A stretch of DNA of 64,000 nt from CAKSQL01 sp045649415 (GTDB taxonomy: Bacteria > Bacillota > Clostridia > UBA1381): assembly GCA_045649415.1 (NCBI GenBank), contig JAZRPY010000022.1:80724-144723 (forward strand). The letters run 5' to 3'. The notes below the pieces were generated by a model, which saw only the letters and a list, made by a program, of their open reading frames with translations, had not been told where the DNA came from and searched no databases. The first letter of the stretch is position 1; each line of letters starts with the position of its first letter. Position numbers and translations under genes: made by a program. Below, piece by piece: positions 1-6,528 of this stretch.

Positions 1-1892
1 TATTTTTTAGCATTATCCCATGCGCCACCTGAATTGGACATCATGATTGCAAGAACAAAGCCTGATACCAAAGCACCTGCCAACATTCCCACAACACCAT
101 TTACTCCTAAAATCAGTCCAACAATAACAGGTGCTAAAACACCAAGCGCTGCAGGTGGAATCATCTCCTTCAGGGATGACTTTGTGCATATATCAACGCA
201 AGTTGCATAGTCTGCTTCTGCATTTCCGTCAAGTAAGCCTTTGATCTCCTTGAATTGTCTTCTCACCTCAATAACAACCATATTTGCAGCGCGTCCAACT
301 GCCTGCATTGTCATTGCAGAGAATAGGAATGGTAGCATAGCACCAACAAACAAACCAATCAAAACTGACGGCTCAGTTATGCTTAATTTTAATATTTCAG
401 GATCAATTATATTTATCTTGTCAGTATATGAAACAATTAAAGCCAATGCAGTTAATGCTGCAGAGCTGATCGCAAAGCCCTTTCCTGTAGCTGCAGTTGT
501 GTTACCAAGAGAATCAAGTGCATCGGTTCTTTCTCTTACCGTTTCCTCAAGTCCACTCATCTGTGCAATTCCGCCTGCATTATCTGCAACAGGTCCATAT
601 GCATCTGTAGCAAGAGTTATTCCAAGTGTTGAAAGCATTCCCACTGCAGAAAGTCCAACTCCATATAAACCACTTGAAAATTCTGTTGATCCACCTGCAC
701 TAAAATAGCTCACAATAATTGAAACACCAACAATAATTACAGGAATTGCAGTCGAACGCATACCCAATGCAAAGCCATCAATGATAATTGTTGCTGCACC
801 TGTTTTTGAGGATTTTGCAAGAATTTGTGTAGGCTTATATGAATCAGAGGTATAGTACTCTGTGAAATATCCGATTAAAACTCCCGCCAAAAGTCCTGCA
901 AGCATTGACCAGAAAAGACCTAAATTTTCAGGGAGTAAAAACTTAATTAAGATAAATCCTACGATTGCAGATATAATAGCTGCTGAATATGTTCCCTTTC
1001 TCAAGGATGCCAACAACATTTTTTGTGTTGCACCCTCCTTTGTTGAAACAAAAAAGGTGGATATAATCGATGCAATTATTCCAATTGCGGCAATAAGCAT
1101 CGGCAATAAAACTCCCTTCATTCCCAGACCAGCAGCAACTGCTAATGCGCCACAAGAAATAATTGACCCAACATAGGATTCATAAAGGTCTGCACCCATT
1201 CCTGCAACATCACCAACATTGTCACCAACATTGTCAGCAATACAAGCAGGGTTTCTTGGGTCGTCCTCGGGAATACCTGCCTCAACCTTTCCCACAAGGT
1301 CTGCTCCTACATCGGCAGCCTTTGTGAATATTCCTCCGCCCACTCTTGCGAAAAGAGCCATTGAGCTTGCACCCATACCAAAGGTGAGCATATTAGCCAT
1401 TACCTCTTCAATGGGAAACTTGAAAACAAGCTTTAATAATATAAACCATACACTTATATCCAATAAACCAAGTCCAACAACTGTCATACCCATAACAGTT
1501 CCTGAGGAGAAGGCAATTTTTAAACCCTTATTCAAGCCCTCTCTTGCGCTATTGGCAGTTCTTGAATTTGCATAGGTTGCAATTTTCATACCAACAAAAC
1601 CTGAAAGACCTGAGAAAAATCCACCCGACAAAAATGCAAATGGTACATAAACTGATAAAAACCCAAAACAAGCAAGGATGCTCAAAAGTACAACCATAAC
1701 AACAAAGAAGATGCTAACGGTTTTATATTGTCTTTTTAAGTACGCCATAGCACCACTTCGGATTTTACTTGAAATCTTTGTCATTTCCTCAGTACCCTCA
1801 GGCATTTTCTTCACACTATAAAATTTTATGATTGCAAACACCAACGCAATCAAAGCAGTGACCAACACAACAAAAGGCACATATATTTCCAT
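1..1892 (-). CDS. hppA: Membrane-bound (V-type) ion-translocating pyrophosphatase, C-terminus cut by window edge
   Basis: Integral membrane enzyme that couples pyrophosphate hydrolysis to Na+ or H+ export. About 630 residues are present; family members are usually 660-700, so the last segment lies outside the window. The translation is a series of hydrophobic helices and carries the substrate motif DDPRNPA (from about residue 210) followed by the ADNVGDNVGD loop. At about residues 463-471 it reads GNTTAATGK. Alanine after GNTT (K+-independent enzymes have Lys) marks the K+-dependent subfamily. Na+ versus H+ specificity is not decided here. The ATG at 1892 is preceded by AGGGAG and a plausible promoter. 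The gene stands alone on its left; upstream of it is decayed DNA. Confidence 0.95.
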   Translation of the reverse strand, partial: MEIYVPFVVLVTALIALVFAIIKFYSVKKMPEGTEEMTKISSKIRSGAMAYLKRQYKTVSIFFVVMVVLLSILACFGFLSVYVPFAFLSGGFFSGLSGFVGMKIATYANSRTANSAREGLNKGLKIAFSSGTVMGMTVVGLGLLDISVWFILLKLVFKFPIEEVMANMLTFGMGASSMALFARVGGGIFTKAADVGADLVGKVEAGIPEDDPRNPACIADNVGDNVGDVAGMGADLYESYVGSIISCGALAVAAGLGMKGVLLPMLIAAIGIIASIISTFFVSTKEGATQKMLLASLRKGTYSAAIISAIVGFILIKFLLPENLGLFWSMLAGLLAGVLIGYFTEYYTSDSYKPTQILAKSSKTGAATIIIDGFALGMRSTAIPVIIVGVSIIVSYFSAGGSTEFSSGLYGVGLSAVGMLSTLGITLATDAYGPVADNAGGIAQMSGLEETVRERTDALDSLGNTTAATGKGFAISSAALTALALIVSYTDKINIIDPEILKLSITEPSVLIGLFVGAMLPFLFSAMTMQAVGRAANMVVIEVRRQFKEIKGLLDGNAEADYATCVDICTKSSLKEMIPPAALGVLAPVIVGLILGVNGVVGMLAGALVSGFVLAIMMSNSGGAWDNAKK

Positions 1893-1928
1893 GTTCTTAC
1901 ACTCCCTACTTTTTTATAATTATACAAT

Positions 1929-1957
1929 ATTATATAATCTTTTTACTATAAAGTAAA
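1929..1957 (-). promoter_or_regulatory. Putative sigma-A promoter of hppA
   Basis: On the minus strand, -35 TTTACT (1957-1952), a 17-base spacer and -10 TATAAT (1934-1929), ending about 37 bases before the hppA start codon. The spacing is ideal and the -10 perfect; the -35 is weak. The surroundings are very AT-rich, so chance matches are possible. Confidence 0.5.
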
Positions 1958-2062
1958 TACTACGAAAATAATTATATGATATTTTAACAAAAAAAATAAG
2001 AATAATTCAAAAAATTTCTATATTTAGACTCATTTTTTTAGTTTTTTAACTTACTTTCTTAC

Positions 2063-2459
2063 AACTATCACCCTGAGAGTTCATCTGCAACACTATTTTT
2101 TTCAGAATACAAACCTATACTACTTATCCTTAATCCTTTAAGGTCGGAAACTGTCATTGTTTTAAAATTATCAGAGTCTGTGATATCCACAACCTACCAA
2201 TACGCCATAGTTAAAGAAATCAAATTCTGATAGCTCAACTGCATAAACTACCTGTTATAACAACCTCTACATTCCCTCTTCTAACTGCCTCTGTTGAAAT
2301 TTCACCTGTTGTGCTTACTGGCTTTGATTTTGATATTATCCCAATAATTAAAAGAAATAGAACAAATATAATTGCAGAAATTATAATTATTTGCTTTTTT
2401 GTTAATCTGATATTTTTTATTTGTCTATAAAACCAAATTTCTTTTTTTTCTTTATTCAT
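2063..2459 (-). pseudogene. Decayed HlyD/MacA-type efflux adaptor gene, N-terminal remnant
   Basis: From an ATG at 2459, preceded by GGAGGT, an open frame of about 74 codons runs to a stop at 2235. It encodes a basic N-terminus, one transmembrane helix (about residues 24-44) and the start of a periplasmic-adaptor domain (EAVRRGNVEVVITGS). This is the N-terminus of RND/MacA-like membrane fusion proteins, which normally run 400 residues or more. After GS the sequence goes straight to a stop. Downstream, 2063-2234 has short open stretches in changing frames with stops and no recognisable adaptor domain. No ABC or permease partner is nearby. The family call rests on about 20 residues. Confidence 0.6.
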
Positions 2460-2615
2460 TTTATGTACCTCCATGTATTTACTATTTCGTCTATTCTATT
2501 ATAAATTCTTAATATTTCCTCCATATTATCGTTATAAATATTTTGTTAACAAAATTTTGAATAATATAGTTAAAAAAACAAATACTAATAAAAAAATGAA
2601 AGGATGATTGATAAT

Positions 2616-2819
2616 ATGTTGGATAAAACAGCTTTGGTACTCACCATAATAGGTGCTATCAACTGGGGTTTGATAGGAATATTTGGCTTTGATGCAGTAG
2701 GAGCACTTTTTGGTGGTCAGGCAAGCGTTATAAGCAGAATTATATTTACACTTGTGGGAATTGCAGGCTTATGGTGTATAACTCTTCTTTTTAAACGCTT
2801 TGTAACCGATAATCATTGA
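2616..2819 (+). CDS. DUF378 family small membrane protein (YuzA-like)
   Basis: A 67-residue, mostly hydrophobic protein with two predicted membrane helices (about 6-28 and 42-60). It has the family signature AINWGLIGIFGFD near the N-terminus, typical of the DUF378/YuzA family of unknown function. I chose the ATG at 2616 over the in-frame ATG at 2604: AAAGGATGA sits at a normal distance from 2616, and the protein then begins MLDK like its relatives. A strong terminator follows, so this looks like a single-gene unit. A possible promoter (TTGTTA, 16 bases, TATAGT) lies just upstream in AT-rich DNA. Confidence 0.85.
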   Translation: MLDKTALVLTIIGAINWGLIGIFGFDAVGALFGGQASVISRIIFTLVGIAGLWCITLLFKRFVTDNH

Positions 2820-2833
2820 TTTTATAACATCCC

Positions 2834-2870
2834 AAAATGCATAGAGCAGACTATATGCTCTATGCATTTT
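2834..2870 (+). terminator. Rho-independent terminator after the DUF378 gene
   Basis: A 15-bp perfect stem (2834-2848 with 2856-2870) closes a 7-base loop, and the 3' arm ends in TTTT. It sits 14 bases after the stop codon. The A-run on the 5' arm means it could also stop transcription from the right. Confidence 0.85.
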
Positions 2871-3142
2871 CTATTACCTTTTCGTATTTCTTTACCTCGT
2901 CACGCCTCCCTCTTTTTTTAAAGTTGTCAACATCATCACTCATTCACAATGCATTAAGATAGGGGGTTTTATCGCATATCTGCAATATTTTTTCAACAAC
3001 TATGCCAAATTGTGTATGGCATTCCTTTAAAAACTCATAACCCTTTTTATATCGTACATACCTATTCTTCATTCCTTTTGTATAGTTATATTTAGTATAT
3101 TTCCAATAAAAGCTAGGTAGAAAAAAATTTTTAAAAAAAATA
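2871..3142. other. Intergenic stretch without a recognisable gene
   Basis: Between the terminator and the lexA promoter I see no supported gene. A minus-strand open frame (2944-3198) crosses it, but it runs through the lexA promoter, is rich in Phe/Tyr/Lys encoded by A/T runs, and has no good ribosome binding site. Only its C-terminal third looks faintly protein-like, so a decayed remnant cannot be excluded. Confidence 0.4.
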
Positions 3143-3181
3143 AAACAAATGTTTGATTTTTTCAAAAAAGTATGATATAAT
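3143..3181 (+). promoter_or_regulatory. lexA promoter with overlapping LexA (SOS) operator
   Basis: A sigma-A promoter with -35 TTGATT (3153-3158), a 17-base spacer and -10 TATAAT (3176-3181). The palindrome AAAC-AAAT-GTTT (3143-3154) overlaps the -35. It keeps the AAC-N4-GTT core of the Gram-positive LexA box GAAC-N4-GTTC, so LexA bound here would block polymerase. This is expected for lexA autoregulation. The same box in its perfect form lies in front of recA at 41840. Confidence 0.7.
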
Positions 3182-3223
3182 ATAAAAAAGGCATCCAAAC
3201 AATTATGAAAGGAATGAAGAATT

Positions 3224-3859
3224 ATGGCAGCATTATCTCAAAAGGATTATGATATTCTTGATTTTATTTTAAAGGAGCAAGATCAAAGAGGCTATCCTCC
3301 CACCGTTCGTGAAATATGTGATGCAGTGGGTTTGTCCTCTACTGCAACAATCCATGCAAGACTGAAAAAATTAGAAAAGCACGGAATGTTAATTAAAGAA
3401 TCCTCAAAGAATCGTTCTATAAAGGTTGTTAACTATAAAAATGAGGAAAAAGAAGATAAAAATATAGTTTATGCAAATGATGAGTACTTGGAGGTACCTG
3501 TTTATGGCAAGGTAACTGCGGGTCAGCCCATAACTGCCATTGAGGATATAACCGACACCTTCCCTCTCCCTATGAGCTTTGCAAATAATAAAGATTTATT
3601 TATGCTGAGAGTTCAGGGTGAGTCTATGATAAATGCCGCAATTCTTGACGGTGACCTGATCATTGTTGAAAAAACTCCTGTTGCCAAGAATGGTGATATA
3701 GTTGTGGCTTTGATTGATGGTGAAAATGCAACTGTCAAAACTTATTACAAAGAGAATGGTCATTTTAGACTCCAGCCCGAAAATGACACAATGGACCCAA
3801 TTATTGTTCCTGAACTTGAAATATTAGGTAAAGTTGTTGGAATTTTCAGAAAGCTATAG
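3224..3859 (+). CDS. lexA: LexA repressor (SOS response regulator, S24 self-cleaving)
   Basis: A 211-residue transcriptional repressor of DNA-damage genes. The N-terminal winged helix (about 1-65) contains the PPTVREICDAVGLSS recognition region. The C-terminal S24 domain has the Ala99-Gly100 cleavage bond (VTAGQP), nucleophile Ser134 (QGESM) and general base Lys172 (TVKT). RecA filament formed on damaged DNA triggers cleavage. The ATG at 3224 follows AAAGGA, and a promoter with overlapping LexA box lies upstream. The metK promoter overlaps its stop codon, so metK can be expressed independently. Confidence 0.97.
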   Translation: MAALSQKDYDILDFILKEQDQRGYPPTVREICDAVGLSSTATIHARLKKLEKHGMLIKESSKNRSIKVVNYKNEEKEDKNIVYANDEYLEVPVYGKVTAGQPITAIEDITDTFPLPMSFANNKDLFMLRVQGESMINAAILDGDLIIVEKTPVAKNGDIVVALIDGENATVKTYYKENGHFRLQPENDTMDPIIVPELEILGKVVGIFRKL

Positions 3860-3885
3860 ACATATTTGTAATTTAATGCTATAAT
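3857..3885 (+). promoter_or_regulatory. Putative sigma-A promoter of metK
   Basis: -35 TAGACA (3857-3862), starting on the lexA stop codon, a 17-base spacer and a perfect -10 TATAAT (3880-3885). The leader before the metK start is only about 30 nt. There is no room for a SAM riboswitch or T-box. Confidence 0.65.
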
Positions 3886-3923
3886 GTATCAGTATGATTT
3901 TTACGAAAGGAAATGAATTTAAA

Positions 3924-5108
3924 ATGTCTAAATTCTTATTTACATCCGAATCTGTAACAGAGGGACATCCCGATAAAATTTGTGACAGAATTTCAGATGC
4001 TGTCTTAGATGAAATATTAGCAAAAGACCCCAATGCAAGAGTTGCTTGCGAAACAACCTGTACAACAGGATTGATTTCAATTATGGGTGAAATAACAACC
4101 TCCTGCTATGTGGATTTGGCAAAGGTTGCAAGAAATGCAGTTTTAGAAATTGGATATAACAGAGCAAAGTTCGGCTTTGACGGAAACACCTGTGCAGTCA
4201 TAACAACCATTGATGAGCAATCAACAGATATTGCACTTGGAGTGAATGAAGGTCTTGAATCAAAAATAGGTAAAAAAGAAGACGGAAATTCCACAGGTGC
4301 AGGTGACCAGGGTATGATGTTCGGTTACGCTTGTGACGACACTCCCGAGCTTATGCCAATGCCTATTTCTTTAGCACACAAACTTGCAAAAAAGCTCACC
4401 GATGTGAGAAAGGATAGTACTCTTTCCTACCTTCGTCCTGACGGAAAAACTCAGGTTACAGTTGAATATGTTGACGGAGTTCCAACAAGGGTTGATACAA
4501 TTGTTATCTCCACTCAACACTCACCTGATGTTTCCCATGAGGAGATTGAAAAGGATTTAATAGAATATGTTATTAAGCCAATTATCCCTGAGAATTTAAT
4601 TGATGATACCACAAAGTATTATATCAATCCCACTGGTAACTTTGTTATTGGTGGACCTCAGGGCGATAGTGGGCTAACAGGCAGAAAAATTATTGTTGAC
4701 ACCTATGGCGGCTGGGCTCGTCATGGTGGTGGTGCATTCTCAGGCAAGGATCCCACAAAGGTTGACCGTTCTGCTGCCTATGCTGCTCGTTGGGTGGCTA
4801 AAAATGTGGTTGCGGCAGGTCTTGCAAATAAATGCGAAATTCAGCTTGCATATGCAATCGGTGTTGCAACACCCGTTTCAATTATGGCAGATACCTTCGG
4901 TACAGGAGTTGTTTCAGACGACGAATTATCCGAGGCAATTAAAAAGGTATTCGATTTAAGACCAAATGCAATTATAAATGCATTGGATTTGAGAAAACCG
5001 ATTTATAAGCAATTGTCTGCTTATGGTCATATGGGACGAGAAGACCTTGGCGTTTTATGGGAAAAGACCGATAAGGTAGAGGAACTTAAAAAGGCACTTG
5101 GAAAATAA
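3924..5108 (+). CDS. metK: S-adenosylmethionine synthetase
   Basis: Cytosolic enzyme that makes S-adenosylmethionine from ATP and methionine. SAM feeds the many methyltransferases and radical-SAM enzymes in this window (MiaB, RlmN, RsmB, SCIFF maturase). The protein is 394 residues, the family norm, with ATP motif GHPDK (14-18), GAGDQGMMFGYA (125-136) and the later GGGAFSGKD loop. I chose ATG 3924 over an in-frame ATG at 3894: the protein then starts MSKFLFTSES as in the family, and AAAGGAAATG gives a good ribosome binding site. A terminator follows at 5121. Confidence 0.98.
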   Translation: MSKFLFTSESVTEGHPDKICDRISDAVLDEILAKDPNARVACETTCTTGLISIMGEITTSCYVDLAKVARNAVLEIGYNRAKFGFDGNTCAVITTIDEQSTDIALGVNEGLESKIGKKEDGNSTGAGDQGMMFGYACDDTPELMPMPISLAHKLAKKLTDVRKDSTLSYLRPDGKTQVTVEYVDGVPTRVDTIVISTQHSPDVSHEEIEKDLIEYVIKPIIPENLIDDTTKYYINPTGNFVIGGPQGDSGLTGRKIIVDTYGGWARHGGGAFSGKDPTKVDRSAAYAARWVAKNVVAAGLANKCEIQLAYAIGVATPVSIMADTFGTGVVSDDELSEAIKKVFDLRPNAIINALDLRKPIYKQLSAYGHMGREDLGVLWEKTDKVEELKKALGK

Positions 5109-5120
5109 TAAAGCTTTTAT

Positions 5121-5148
5121 GGGGTGGTTTTAAAACTGCCCCTTTTTG
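5121..5148 (+). terminator. Rho-independent terminator of metK
   Basis: The hairpin GGGGTGGTTT/TAAAACTGCCCC (5121-5142) pairs fully if two G-U wobbles are allowed, and TTTTT follows directly. It separates metK from ssrA. Confidence 0.8.
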
Positions 5149-5190
5149 TTTACAATAATATTAACAAATTATAAATTTATATAATAATTC

Positions 5191-5219
5191 TTGATTTTAT
5201 TATAAATTCGTGTTAAAAT
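5191..5219 (+). promoter_or_regulatory. Putative ssrA (tmRNA) promoter
   Basis: -35 TTGATT (5191-5196), a 17-base spacer and -10 TAAAAT (5214-5219). The predicted start is about 25 nt before the mature tmRNA 5' end, leaving a short leader for RNase P to remove. Confidence 0.6.
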
Positions 5220-5249
5220 GATTAAGCTATTTATATAATCATCTTATAT

Positions 5250-5598
5250 GGGGATGCAACGGATTCGACGGGGATGAGGAAGTCTTGGTAGCGAGTAGTG
5301 GTGAGTACCACTTTAAAAGCTAAAATTTTTAAATATAAACGCTAACAATAAATTAGCATACGCTGCGTAATTTAAGCAGCCGTCTTATCTATGAGTACCA
5401 CGGCTTAGAATAAGGCGAATACCAGTGGTGAACGTGAACTTATCTTTGTTTCGGGATGAGTCATGACCTTTGAAACTACTGATTTTAAAACTTTGGTTGT
5501 GGAGTTTTATTATTCGGGAAATTGACCATAACCTACACTCGTAGAAACTGAGGTGGATTTTTTTTCGGACACGGGTTCAACTCCCGTCATCTCCACCA
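5250..5598 (+). ncRNA. ssrA: tmRNA (transfer-messenger RNA)
   Basis: RNA that rescues stalled ribosomes and tags the unfinished protein for proteolysis. The 5' end GGGGATGCAACGGATTCGAC and the 3' end with GGGTTCAACTCCCGTCATCTCCACCA-type T-arm and acceptor are diagnostic. The acceptor GGGGATG pairs with CATCTCC (one G-U), and CCA is encoded. The tag reading frame that ends in a hydrophobic AA peptide stops at TAA near 5370 and reads ...ANNKLAYAA. The resume codon cannot be fixed by eye. A frame starting at the nearest GCT (about 5320) would instead give AKIFKYKR and stop. Confidence 0.97.
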
Positions 5599-5600
5599 AA

Positions 5601-5670
5601 CAGGTATAAAGTGAACACCTACTACTTGAAAAATGCCTTTGTAGTAACGGTTTGGCTTTAATACCTACAT
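5601..5670 (+). other. Nested hairpin between tmRNA and its terminator
   Basis: The outer arms AGGTATAAAG and CTTTAATACCT pair with one bulge, and inside them TACTAC pairs with GTAGTA. No gene is visible. It could be part of the tmRNA precursor trailer, a processing signal or an uncharacterised small RNA. Only the base pairing is seen. Confidence 0.4.
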
Positions 5671-5676
5671 AAAAAA

Positions 5677-5717
5677 TCAGCGGTTAAGGTGTAAATCCTC
5701 AACCGCTTTTTTATTTT
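5677..5717 (+). terminator. Rho-independent terminator of ssrA
   Basis: The stem AGCGGTT/AACCGCT is extended by AGG/CCT after one mismatch and is followed by TTTTTTATTTT. It lies about 80 nt after the tmRNA 3' end. Confidence 0.85.
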
Positions 5718-5849
5718 CTGCCCACATATCACGATATATTCTTCAAGCCTGATTTTACTGCCATACAATTTCGTTACAGGCCTTATGCGGCTTCATGTTT
5801 TCGTTGCGAACCTTACGGTTCATAATCTTATAATTTTGAGTTCATTCTC

Positions 5850-6109
5850 AAAGAGATTTGCTGATGATGCAAAGATTTCTGATTGGGCAAAAGATTTCTG
5901 ATTGGGCAAAAGACAGCGTTTACTTTATGGTGGCAAATAATATCATAATCGGCGTAGGCAACAATAAGTTTGCACCTCAAAATACCACAACAGAAGAAGG
6001 AGCAACAGGTTATACAAATGCAACCAGAGAACACGCGTTAATTATTGCAGCTTGCATAGTTGAAAATTTGAAGATTAAACTTGTTGACATTTCAACAAGT
6101 TTGTGGTAA
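5850..6109 (+). pseudogene. SLH-domain surface protein fragment, frameshifted by a 19-bp tandem duplication
   Basis: The translation reads RFADDAKISDWAKD, then shifts frame and reads KISDWAKDSVYFMVANN and on to NATREHALIIAACIVENLK before a stop at 6109. This is one S-layer-homology (SLH) type repeat, as found at the ends of clostridial cell-surface proteins. The break coincides exactly with a perfect 19-bp tandem repeat (5872-5890 and 5891-5909); removing one copy restores the frame. Upstream DNA (5720-5849) gives no matching domain and no start, so this is the C-terminal remnant of a larger lost gene. Confidence 0.75.
5872..5909 (+). repeat. Perfect 19-bp tandem duplication
   Basis: Two adjacent identical copies of AAGATTTCTGATTGGGCAA. 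Nineteen is not a multiple of three, so the duplication throws the surrounding SLH-type frame out of register. Confidence 0.95.
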
Positions 6110-6117
6110 AAATACTC

Positions 6118-6150
6118 AAAGAGCAACATTTTTAAAATGTTGCTCTTTAA
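6118..6150. terminator. Strong symmetric hairpin, probable bidirectional terminator
   Basis: Perfect arms AAAGAGCAACATTTT and AAAATGTTGCTCTTT face each other across a very short loop. Both strands end in a T-rich tract. It insulates spoIIID from the decayed SLH gene. Confidence 0.75.
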
Positions 6151-6164
6151 TATTTCTCAATATG

Positions 6165-6192
6165 TCATATTCATAATTTAAAATCATATATT
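6165..6192 (+). promoter_or_regulatory. Putative sigma-E (mother-cell) promoter of spoIIID
   Basis: TCATATT (6165-6171), a 13-base spacer and CATATATT (6185-6192) match the sigma-E consensus (-35 KMATATT, -10 CATACAHT) at normal spacing, 28 bases before the start codon. B. subtilis spoIIID is sigma-E-dependent, so both position and sequence fit. The -10 deviates at one core base (T for C). Confidence 0.6.
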
Positions 6193-6220
6193 GTAATAAA
6201 AGTATTTTGAGGTGAATTGT

Positions 6221-6481
6221 GTGAAGGATTATATTGAGGAAAGAGCCCTCGAGCTTGCTCACTACATAATAGAATACAAAGCAACTGTAAGAGATGCAGC
6301 AAAGCATTTTAATATCTCGAAGTCCACAGTTCACAAGGATGTGACCGAAAGACTGAGCTATATAAACAAGACTTTGGCATCAAGTGTACATTCCATATTG
6401 GATGAAAACAAGGCAGAAAGGCACATTCGAGGTGGGCTTGCAACAAAGAAAAAGTATCTTGATATGAAAAAAGAGGCATAA
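6221..6481 (+). CDS. spoIIID: Stage III sporulation protein D, mother-cell transcription factor
   Basis: Small DNA-binding regulator (86 residues) that adjusts sigma-E regulon expression in the mother cell during sporulation. The helix-turn-helix spans about residues 22-43 (TVRDAAKHFNISKSTVHKD), followed by the family-specific ERHIRGGLATKKKY basic tail. I prefer the GTG at 6221 over the in-frame GTG at 6212. GAGGTG lies five bases upstream of 6221, and the protein then begins MKDYIEER, in line with the known family start. It is monocistronic with a terminator on each side. Confidence 0.97.
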   Translation: MKDYIEERALELAHYIIEYKATVRDAAKHFNISKSTVHKDVTERLSYINKTLASSVHSILDENKAERHIRGGLATKKKYLDMKKEA

Positions 6482-6486
6482 AAGAT

Positions 6487-6527
6487 AAAAACCTTGTAAA
6501 TATCTCTCGATATTTACAAGGTTTTTT
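6487..6527. terminator. Bidirectional terminator between spoIIID and the SCIFF maturase
   Basis: A stem of about 17 bp (AAAACCTTGTAAATATC with GATATTTACAAGGTTTT) with loop TCTC. The plus strand ends in T6 and the minus strand in a T-rich tract. It serves the two convergent genes on either side. Confidence 0.9.
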
Positions 6528-6528
6528 A

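Noticed and set aside
241..1575. Several plus-strand frames of 100-155 codons over hppA
   Set aside because: They are mirror frames of the hydrophobic hppA coding sequence with no start signals.
2944..3198. Minus-strand frame of 84 codons upstream of lexA
   Set aside because: It runs through the lexA promoter and operator, is made of A/T-run codons, and lacks a proper ribosome binding site.
3860..3923. SAM riboswitch in front of metK
   Set aside because: The leader after the predicted promoter is only about 30 nt, with no structured element.
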